A stretch of 64,000 nt of DNA from positions 8,815 to 72,814 of the forward strand of contig JBBRRB010000029.1 in the NCBI GenBank assembly GCA_038225555.1, in the 5' to 3' direction. Shown here piece after piece: positions 36,716-43,886 of this stretch. This DNA comes from JANXQZ01 sp038225555. Its GTDB lineage: Bacteria; Acidobacteriota; Terriglobia; Bryobacterales; Bryobacteraceae. The notes under the pieces are model-generated. The model did not search any database, was not told the DNA's origin, and worked only from the letters and a program-made list of their open reading frames with translations. The position numbers and the translations under genes were made by a program. Every line of letters starts with the position of its first letter. Positions within the stretch are counted from its first letter, which is position 1.

Positions 36716-37381
36716 TTAAGCAGCTATCCAGCCGTCCTCAAGATTGATCACGCGATGCCCGTATTCCGCATTCTTCTCGTTGTGGGTTACTTGAATGATG
36801 GTGGTCCCTTGCTCGTTCAGCTTCTTGAACATCTCCATGATTTCCTTCCCCTGGCTGGAGTGGAGATTGCCCGTAGGCTCGTCGGCGAGAATAATCTTGG
36901 GACTCGCCACCACCGCCCGCGCGATCGCTACCAATTGCTGCTGGCCACCCGATAACTGATTGGGGAACAGATCCTTCTTCCCGACCATCTGAAAGCGATC
37001 CAGCACGTCGGCGACAATCGATTCGCGCTCGCCCTTCTTAATGTTGCGATAGGACAGGGGGATGTCTAGATTCTCGTACACTGTCAACGAATCCAGCAGA
37101 TGATAGCTCTGAAATACGAAGCCGAAGTACTTCTTATACAGCTCCATGCGGTCTTTCTTGTTGAGCTTGTGAATTGGATGTTCCGCGAGATGGTATTCGC
37201 CTGTCCAGGAGCTGTCGTGCATGCCGAGCACGTGGAGAAGCGTCGATTTGCCGGCTCCTGACGGGCCCATGATCGATACGAATTCGCCTTCCTTAATGTC
37301 GGCGTTGATGCGTCGAAGAACGAACGTCTTGGTCGGGCCGTGCTCAAAGTACTTCTCTATATTTCGAAGCGATATGATCAT
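36716..37381 (-). CDS. ABC transporter ATP-binding protein (LolD/MacB type)
   Basis: A 221-residue ATPase. Walker A is GPSGAGKST (about 39-47), the Q-loop is in FGFVFQSYHLLDSLTVYENL, the signature is LSGGQQQ, Walker B is IILADEPTGNL and the H-loop is IIQVTHNEK. Length and the VFQSYHLL/ADEPTGNL motifs match the LolD/MacB/FtsE-like group, which drives mechanotransmission rather than bulk transport. No permease gene is adjacent, so its partner must be elsewhere. It is divergent from the OmpA-like gene with only 22 bp between the two start codons. Confidence 0.92.
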   Translation of the reverse strand: MIISLRNIEKYFEHGPTKTFVLRRINADIKEGEFVSIMGPSGAGKSTLLHVLGMHDSSWTGEYHLAEHPIHKLNKKDRMELYKKYFGFVFQSYHLLDSLTVYENLDIPLSYRNIKKGERESIVADVLDRFQMVGKKDLFPNQLSGGQQQLVAIARAVVASPKIILADEPTGNLHSSQGKEIMEMFKKLNEQGTTIIQVTHNEKNAEYGHRVINLEDGWIAA

Positions 37382-37403
37382 CTGACGAGAGTATTATCTC
37401 AGA

Positions 37404-37943
37404 ATGAGAAAAATTGGATTGTGTCTGGGTGCCGCGCTGAGCTTGCTGGCCCAGGGCGGAAAATATCAGATTCAGAAGCCGGGCGAGATTCAGAAGCCTA
37501 GAGGACCGTGGCAGGCGCCCGGCAAGATTCAAGTGCCGCGCGATATCCGCAAAGTGAAAGAGCCGTGCAAGTCGCGGTTGGTCGCCAGTTCGGACGCATT
37601 GTTCGAGTTCGATAAGGCCGAATTGACGCAAGGCGCCGAAATGGTGCTGAGCGAACTTGGTCCCATGATCCGCAGGGAAGGCAGCCATCCAATCTCGATC
37701 GAGGGTCATACCGACGGCAAAGGCGAGTCCGCCTACAATCGGCAATTGAGCGAAAGGCGGGCGCATACCGTGGAGGCTTGGCTCGAGGCTCATGGATACT
37801 TGCAAGGTTCGGCCGAGATGCACGGGTTTGGCAAAACGAAGCCAATCGCGCCTGAGATAAACCAGGATGGATCCGACAATCCAGAGGGGCGCCAGAAAAA
37901 TCGTCGCGTCGAAGTCGTGATCGACACCTGCAAGAGCGCTTAA
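37404..37943 (+). CDS. OmpA-family protein (peptidoglycan-binding C-terminus)
   Basis: A 179-residue exported protein. A signal peptide (LCLGAALSLLAQG) is followed by a short Lys/Pro-rich linker made of QKPGEIQKP-like units. The OmpA-like domain (about 60-175) has ALFEFDKAELTQGAEMVLSE, ISIEGHTDGKGESAYNRQLS, and the closing NRRVEVVID. Such domains hold diaminopimelate of peptidoglycan and tether the outer membrane. The domain is complete and there is no N-terminal barrel. It may form a Pal-like or motor-like anchor. Confidence 0.9.
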   Translation: MRKIGLCLGAALSLLAQGGKYQIQKPGEIQKPRGPWQAPGKIQVPRDIRKVKEPCKSRLVASSDALFEFDKAELTQGAEMVLSELGPMIRREGSHPISIEGHTDGKGESAYNRQLSERRAHTVEAWLEAHGYLQGSAEMHGFGKTKPIAPEINQDGSDNPEGRQKNRRVEVVIDTCKSA

Positions 37944-37946
37944 AAG

Positions 37947-38417
37947 CTACTTTACTTCAGGGCTGTTGATCGTAGCCGGTTCCTGACTCCAATTCTGCCG
38001 CATCACCATGTTCTGATCGGAGAAAAATGTCCGGCGACCGGTGCTGTTGTAGACCTTGGGATTGGCGCTAACGGTATACCCTGTCGGGGTGGAAGTCATT
38101 ACGAACGTGTATCCGTCCTTTTCGCCGGTGGCAAGACTGGCCGGGATCAAGTCAGCGGCTTGTGGACCGGGTCCGCCGCTGGTGGGCGGCCCAAGCTCCG
38201 CCAGGCTTATGGCGTACTTTCCAAACTGCGACATGTATTGCGTCTGTGCCTGATGAAGGGTTTGGACCTCACGGATCACCACGGTTTCCGTAGCGTTCAT
38301 GCGCGCGCTGCTCAACTTTGGGACCGCAATCGCCAAGATAATCAGGATGATCGCAATTACGATCAGCAATTCTATGAGCGAGAATCCGCCTTGTTTGCGC
38401 CGCCGGTTCATCTGCAT
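37947..38417 (-). CDS. Type IV pilin-like prepilin
   Basis: A 156-residue protein with a class III signal: a basic leader (MNRRRKQGG) and the prepilin peptidase site G/FSLIELLIVIAIILIIL, with Glu at +5. The hydrophobic alpha-helix is followed by a globular part with KYAISLAELGPPTSGGPG and DGYTFVMTSTPTGYTVSANP. Small pilins or pseudopilins of this sort are common in Acidobacteria; no other pilus gene is in the window. Either pilus fibre or type II secretion use is possible. It lies 35 bp downstream of the VWA gene on the same strand. Confidence 0.9.
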   Translation of the reverse strand: MQMNRRRKQGGFSLIELLIVIAIILIILAIAVPKLSSARMNATETVVIREVQTLHQAQTQYMSQFGKYAISLAELGPPTSGGPGPQAADLIPASLATGEKDGYTFVMTSTPTGYTVSANPKVYNSTGRRTFFSDQNMVMRQNWSQEPATINSPEVK

Positions 38418-38452
38418 GTCAATTATTATGACGTGTTTCGGGTCTGGAGCGT

Positions 38453-40930
38453 TTACTTTCGAAACGCTGCACGAGCTTTGCGGAGAAAGAGTTCGATCAA
38501 ATTGAGCGCGATTGCAAATCCCAGCAATCCGGGCCAGAGCCGCATACTAGACGGAATGCTGCGGCCGCCCGGGTCGAAGACTTCCTTCGGGTTTGGGTTG
38601 AATCGGCCGCCTGTAAACTCCGCAATCTCTCGCAACAAGAATTGATTCGACCCGTAGTCCTGCAATTCCTGTTCCTGGCGATAAAAGCCGACCTCCGGAA
38701 AGGCACGCGACTCCTCGAGCGGACGGACCCGGAACAGGCCTTGGCGCTCACCGATAGGAAGACGACCGCGAAACGATCCATCCGCCATCTTGATAATGGG
38801 GACCGGCTTCTGAAAACCGGCGGGCCCGATCGCAAATATGGCGGGCAACTTGCGCGGCTCCTCTATGTTGCGCCCAAGCTGATATTGCACGATCAGGTCG
38901 CCGCTGGCGCTATCGTATTCGGCCTTGGCTTCGCCCGAGGGCGAGTGCGGCAGGAGGTCGCGGAAAATGTTTGTCCAGAATTTGTCAAAGCCGTTCCAAG
39001 TCACCCAGTCCGATGCCCAGCGGCTCTTGGCGTCCGAAGCAAACACCATCGAGCGACCTAAGCCATACTGCCAACGTGAGAGAAGCGGGTCTTTATCGAT
39101 GCTCAGAATCGTATCGGCCGTCGGTTTCGCCTGAAACTTCACGTAGCCTTTTAGCGCGGGGGCGGTTTCAATCCCGACACCCTCCAAAATCTCAACCCTC
39201 TTAGCCACGGCCGGCTTGAGCGACTTCTCTACAGCGGTGGATCCAGTGTGCTCCATCACGTCTTTGAGCAGGATCTGCTCCAGTCCGGTCGGTTCGTTGA
39301 GGAAATATGCCTTGCCGCCAGCGAGACTGGCGACCTTCTCCAAATAAGCGCGGTTTACGTCCTGTCCGAGGCCGACCGTCGAAATGGTGACATGTTGCAG
39401 CGCGGCATCGCGGGAAACATCCAGGCTATCGCCCTCTTCGGAGATACCGTCAGTCAGTAGCACAATGTGCTTGAAGGTGGCCTTCACCGGCAACGCCTTG
39501 CGGAACGCCTCGGTTAGAGCGGGGGCGATTTGCGTGCCACCGTCAGGAGTAATGCCCGCTACCAGTCGCTTGATCAGCGTGCGGTCTTCAGCTCGCCGGA
39601 TCGGGACCGCCCATTGAAACGAATTGTCGAAAATGAGCACGCCTACCGAGTCAATGGGGCGAAGATTTTCAATTACGCCGATGGCCGACTGACGCGCCAG
39701 CTCGATCTTCTTGCCTTCCATCGAGGACGACTTGTCGATGATCAGCACCACGCAGGTGCCTTCCGGCGACTTGGGTGGTGCCACCTTCGCGGGAAGCGCC
39801 CGGTCCAGCGCGTCCTCCACTTTCTTCTTCTCGTCGTACAGATTCCGTTCGCCTCCAATGACCAGCAAACCGCCGCCCTGCTTAACGAAGCGCTCGGCTT
39901 CGTCCTTGCGCTCAATGGGGAGCGATTCAAGATCCCAGTTGTTGAAAACGACAATCTGATAATCCGCAAGGGCTGCCTTGCCAAGTTCGCTGACCCGGTC
40001 CACAACGAACTGGCCTGCCGCGAGGGTTTGCATCAGGTGCGATTCGGTCCCTTCCGGATCTTGGGAAACGTACAGCACGCGCGGGCGGCGCAGCGTTACC
40101 GACCGATCGAAACGAACGTCGCCGCCCAGCTCCGCCGATTTGAGTACGCCCGAGAGGTTGATCGCTCCTGCGGTGACGATGCTGGGATGCAGGCGCACCT
40201 GATTCGCTCCGGCTTCGAGCGTGATCGGATTGGATCCGAGCAGCTTGCCCTCCGCGCTGATCTCCACCGTCCCTGAAGCTTTGCGCGGAGCAATCACCGT
40301 GAGGTCGACGGGAAATCGCTCGCCTGTAAACGCAACGGTGGGCAGGCTGACCGACTCCAGCCGGAGATTGGGTTCGGCCCGTCCGTTGAGCGCGAAGGTG
40401 TCGATCGGAATACCCAGCGTTTGGGCCTGCCAAGCGGCCCGAGTAATGCTCCCCGCGTTTTCCTTGCCGTCGGAAATCAGCACCACGCGAGGCACCATGC
40501 CGGTGGGGAGCTCCGCAATAGCGCCGCGAATGGCAGCTTCGAGATCGGTGGAGTGGCCCTGATCGCCAGACGTATAGGCAAGCTTCCAAGAACCCGAATG
40601 CTCGCCGGTGGCCGCGTTGCGAGGCGTTTTAGCGAACGGCACAACTTGAACCCAGTGCCGACCTTTGCCGCTCTCGAGTGTTGTCGCCAGTTGCGATTCT
40701 CGCGCAAGGTCCTGCGGACCGATGCTGACGGATGTATCAACGAGGACGGCAACCGCCATCTTAGTCTCGTTCGTATTCAGTCGAGGCTCTGCGACCGCCA
40801 GTGCGATCGCTGTGAAGCATAACGCCTTCACTATCAAAGCGCCCAGGCGTCGTGTACGGCGCATTTCCCAGAGAACCCACAAAACGGGGAGTGCTGCCAA
40901 GGGCAGAAGCCAGGGCCGGTCAAAGGTCAT
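38453..40930 (-). CDS. Membrane protein with VWA and glutamine-amidotransferase-like domains
   Basis: The start at 40930 (MTFDRPWLLPLAALPVLWVL) overlaps the previous stop as ATGA and is preferred over 40945; about 825 residues. Two membrane helices open the protein. A VWA-like region begins with VAVLVDTSVSIGPQDLA, followed by an Ig-like part. A class I amidotransferase-like domain (FNNWDLESLPIERKDEAERF, GGGLLVIGGERNLYDE) follows. A second VWA with a good MIDAS (VVLIIDKSSSMEG) is next. A last helix is near the C-terminus. This architecture is common next to BatA-like genes; its role is probably envelope-associated protein assembly. Confidence 0.9.
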   Translation of the reverse strand: MTFDRPWLLPLAALPVLWVLWEMRRTRRLGALIVKALCFTAIALAVAEPRLNTNETKMAVAVLVDTSVSIGPQDLARESQLATTLESGKGRHWVQVVPFAKTPRNAATGEHSGSWKLAYTSGDQGHSTDLEAAIRGAIAELPTGMVPRVVLISDGKENAGSITRAAWQAQTLGIPIDTFALNGRAEPNLRLESVSLPTVAFTGERFPVDLTVIAPRKASGTVEISAEGKLLGSNPITLEAGANQVRLHPSIVTAGAINLSGVLKSAELGGDVRFDRSVTLRRPRVLYVSQDPEGTESHLMQTLAAGQFVVDRVSELGKAALADYQIVVFNNWDLESLPIERKDEAERFVKQGGGLLVIGGERNLYDEKKKVEDALDRALPAKVAPPKSPEGTCVVLIIDKSSSMEGKKIELARQSAIGVIENLRPIDSVGVLIFDNSFQWAVPIRRAEDRTLIKRLVAGITPDGGTQIAPALTEAFRKALPVKATFKHIVLLTDGISEEGDSLDVSRDAALQHVTISTVGLGQDVNRAYLEKVASLAGGKAYFLNEPTGLEQILLKDVMEHTGSTAVEKSLKPAVAKRVEILEGVGIETAPALKGYVKFQAKPTADTILSIDKDPLLSRWQYGLGRSMVFASDAKSRWASDWVTWNGFDKFWTNIFRDLLPHSPSGEAKAEYDSASGDLIVQYQLGRNIEEPRKLPAIFAIGPAGFQKPVPIIKMADGSFRGRLPIGERQGLFRVRPLEESRAFPEVGFYRQEQELQDYGSNQFLLREIAEFTGGRFNPNPKEVFDPGGRSIPSSMRLWPGLLGFAIALNLIELFLRKARAAFRK

Positions 40931-42822
40931 GACGCCTTCCGCCAAGCTGGCCGCTGCTTCATTCCACCAGCGATGATCGCCCTTCGCCCGCCCCTTCCGA
41001 AAAGCATCCAGTCAAGCAACAGGCCAAGCGAGCCAAGCAGAGCCAGCCATTGCCAAATATCGCGCGAGCCAGGGCGCGAATCAGTCTTGCGGGGGATGCC
41101 CGCTTTGACGCCCACTGGCTTCCAGACCACGTCGCCCGCCTGGGGCAGCGTCAAAGAATAAACCAGCTCGCGATCGCCCACTGAAACGCGCACGGTCCCC
41201 GGAGACCCCGAGAAGAATCGCAAATTCCGGCCCTCGATTGTGAACGGTAGAGCTTTCTGGTTTTCAGTGAGCACGTGTACGGTCGAGGGGTTAGTCTCGT
41301 TTTCCAGAGCGACGTTCACTGTTCCCACAGTGCCCGCATTCAGTTCGTAGGTGGTGAAAGTATCGGGGGCCATCCAGCGCACGATGTTGCCGAACAGCAA
41401 GGGCATGGTCAGTTCGTACTTCATGGCCGAGAGTGCCGGATGAAACCCAAACACGAGCGTCTTGGGCTTGCCTGGGCGCGCTACGATCAACGGGCCTGAG
41501 GCGGATTCGGCCACGGGGATGTCGTTGGGCGAGAGCCGGAAAATCTCGCTCTTATCCAGTTCCAGATCCTTGATGCGAAGACCTGTCGCCAAAGCATTCT
41601 CCGAGCGCCACTCGGTGAGCTTCACTTTGTTTCCTATGTTGCCCACGACGACCGGTGAACGTTGGGACGGAGGTTCAATCCAGATGCTGTCCTGCGCGGG
41701 TGCGGTGGTCGGGGCAAAGCGATCTAGAACGACGATGCGGGCGTCCGAGTCTGGTGCATAGCGGCTGGTCGGAAGCCAAGTCGTCTTGACGTTCGGTATC
41801 GCTGTCAGCACCGGTTTCAACGCAGCCGGATTATCGGAATAGACGGTCACCGGAAGCAACCCGCGCGCGGGCAATTCCAGCACCGCCCGATCATCCAGCG
41901 CGAACGGTTCGCGGGTCAGCAGGCGCGCCTCGATCCAGCCCGCGGAACGTGTCGCATACTGGAACGTCGCGGTCTCTTCAGCTCCGGGCTGGAGCGTAAA
42001 TCGTCGGGTGCCGATGGGCGCTCCGCCGAAGCCGATCACCAGCGGGACGGACCGCACCGTATGACCGTAGTTCTTCACCGCGGCGAAGATCTCCCAGGAA
42101 TCCGACTTCGTTAGCGAGTGACGGATCCCGAGTTTGCGAATTCCGCAGTTCTCGATAGGGCCGCCAATCGGAATAACACGAAGGTTGGAGGGAAGCTGCG
42201 CCGACGAACCAGCGTCGGCCATGATTCTCCCTGCTCCCACGAAAGCGATTTCGCCAGCCCGCTGCGCGTGGAGCTTCTGGGCCTGCTGAGCGAACTCGAG
42301 CGCCTGATCTATGTTGAGCACGGCGGCCCCTGGCTGCGTTGCGTCAATGGCGCGCTGAAGCAGCGCGCGGTCCGATTCGAACTGCGTTGCGGGGGTGGCG
42401 AGAGCGTCGGCTCGCACGAGCATCACTCGATCGTTGGCGGGCAGCGCTTTCAGGTAATTCTTGGCGCTGGCCCTCGCCAGATCGATCAGCCGACCCCGGC
42501 TGGTTTGAGCGGCCATCCATGCCGATGAATCCATGATCAGAACGTGATCGTTCGTAAAGCGGTCAGGCGACCCGAGCCGCACCTGAGCGAGGGCCAGCAA
42601 GAGCAAAGCCATACTGATCAGTTGCAGAAGAAGTGACCACGGCTGCTGCAGTTTGCGGCGATGCTGATATTGAGGCACGCGATCGAGAACCGTGAAGAAG
42701 CGCAGCGTGGCCACGGTGTGCTTTTTCTTGGCTCGGTCAAGCAGGTACAGAGTTACCACCACGCTCGACAACACGCCGAAGAGCGCCAGAAACTCAGGCA
42801 AGCTCAGGTTGAACAGAAACAT
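40927..42822 (-). CDS. BatA-like membrane protein with VWA domain
   Basis: A 631-residue protein. The N-terminus is the aerotolerance-type BatA domain: FNLSLPEFLALFGVLSSVVV, YLLDRAKKKHTVATLRFF. A VWA domain follows, but its MIDAS is weak (LIMDSSAWMAAQTSRG, where DxSxS would be expected). The remaining part is beta-rich, and a final membrane helix precedes the basic C-terminus. It is 6 bp downstream of the DUF58 gene and overlaps the next VWA gene by four bases. No MoxR ATPase gene, the usual partner, is in the neighbourhood. Confidence 0.88.
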   Translation of the reverse strand: MFLFNLSLPEFLALFGVLSSVVVTLYLLDRAKKKHTVATLRFFTVLDRVPQYQHRRKLQQPWSLLLQLISMALLLLALAQVRLGSPDRFTNDHVLIMDSSAWMAAQTSRGRLIDLARASAKNYLKALPANDRVMLVRADALATPATQFESDRALLQRAIDATQPGAAVLNIDQALEFAQQAQKLHAQRAGEIAFVGAGRIMADAGSSAQLPSNLRVIPIGGPIENCGIRKLGIRHSLTKSDSWEIFAAVKNYGHTVRSVPLVIGFGGAPIGTRRFTLQPGAEETATFQYATRSAGWIEARLLTREPFALDDRAVLELPARGLLPVTVYSDNPAALKPVLTAIPNVKTTWLPTSRYAPDSDARIVVLDRFAPTTAPAQDSIWIEPPSQRSPVVVGNIGNKVKLTEWRSENALATGLRIKDLELDKSEIFRLSPNDIPVAESASGPLIVARPGKPKTLVFGFHPALSAMKYELTMPLLFGNIVRWMAPDTFTTYELNAGTVGTVNVALENETNPSTVHVLTENQKALPFTIEGRNLRFFSGSPGTVRVSVGDRELVYSLTLPQAGDVVWKPVGVKAGIPRKTDSRPGSRDIWQWLALLGSLGLLLDWMLFGRGGRRAIIAGGMKQRPAWRKAS

Positions 42823-42828
42823 GGAAAT

Positions 42829-43728
42829 CTACTGAATCCCGCCGGCGCGAACCATGGGTCCGAACACCGCTTCCTCGATTGTAGTGTCCGTTGAAAACCC
42901 GACATACTTGCCCCCGCTGCGCAATCCGACTCGCTGGATGGAGCGGGCGAAGGCATCGAAGGCTTCGGTATAAGCTTCCCGAGCGGACCCGTCGAACGTG
43001 ATCTCCACTTTTTCATCCGTTTCGGCGTCATGCAGATCCAGTTGACCGTCCCACGGAGGCACCCGGTCTTCCTCTGCCCAGAGATGCACAAGTTGAATTT
43101 CGTGGCCAAAATCGGAGAAAAACTGGAGCGGCTTTTCAGCGTCTTGCTCATCGAGGAAATCCGATATAATGATCAGGAGTCCTCGCTGCGGGTACTTGGC
43201 GACAAACTGACGCGCGATCTGAAAATAATTCGTCTTCCCTTTCGGGGTAAGCTCCGTGAGGAAGTTAACGGCCGGAACGAATCGATGGCGTCCACCGCCA
43301 CAAACGAATGAGTCGCCCAAGTCGCTGCCGAAGGGTTGGAGGCAAATCGTGTCCAGTCGGACCAGGCCGATATAGCAGAGCGACGCCGCGAGTTTGCGCG
43401 CGTAATCGAACTTTGAGGTTGTGCCTGCCTCTAGGCCCGTCTGCATGGAGGCGCTGCAATCGAGAAGCATCCGTACCGGCACGCGCGGTTCCACCTGGAA
43501 CATTTTCAGGAAGAGCTTTTCCAGACGCATGTAGGCGCGCCAATTGACCGCGCGCAGATCGTCGCCCTGGTGGAAGTGGCGGTGATCCAGGAATTCCTGT
43601 CCAGCGCCGGAAAAGTGCGAGATGTTATGGCCGCCCACCAAACCGGGAAACGACTTCTGCCAACTGATGGCCAGGCGCTCGAGCTTGTTAAGAAAGGCGC
43701 TGTCTATGAGAGGAGCCGGTTTGGTCAT
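42829..43728 (-). CDS. DUF58-domain protein
   Basis: A 299-residue cytoplasmic protein. The DUF58 signature is HQGDDLRAVNWRAYMRLEKL, preceded by SHFSGAGQEFLDHR. A VWA-like fold starts with RVPVRMLLDCSASMQTGLEA (MIDAS DxSxS) and goes on to GLLIIISDFLDEQDA. Proteins of this type act with MoxR AAA ATPases as chaperone-like modules, often with BatA genes downstream, as here. It is the first gene of the three-gene set. It is divergent from the beta-helix gene. Confidence 0.92.
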   Translation of the reverse strand: MTKPAPLIDSAFLNKLERLAISWQKSFPGLVGGHNISHFSGAGQEFLDHRHFHQGDDLRAVNWRAYMRLEKLFLKMFQVEPRVPVRMLLDCSASMQTGLEAGTTSKFDYARKLAASLCYIGLVRLDTICLQPFGSDLGDSFVCGGGRHRFVPAVNFLTELTPKGKTNYFQIARQFVAKYPQRGLLIIISDFLDEQDAEKPLQFFSDFGHEIQLVHLWAEEDRVPPWDGQLDLHDAETDEKVEITFDGSAREAYTEAFDAFARSIQRVGLRSGGKYVGFSTDTTIEEAVFGPMVRAGGIQ

Positions 43729-43886
43729 GCAGGTTGTTAAGACGTTTCCGGCATTCCGATTGTCTTCATAATTGTTGCACTCTTGGACGAAAGCCTGGAA
43801 TCAACTCCCGCCCGCAGCATTGGCGAACTAAGCAGGAGAATATTTCGCCGCGCGATGTACTTTTAAACTTAAGCTTAATATATCCG

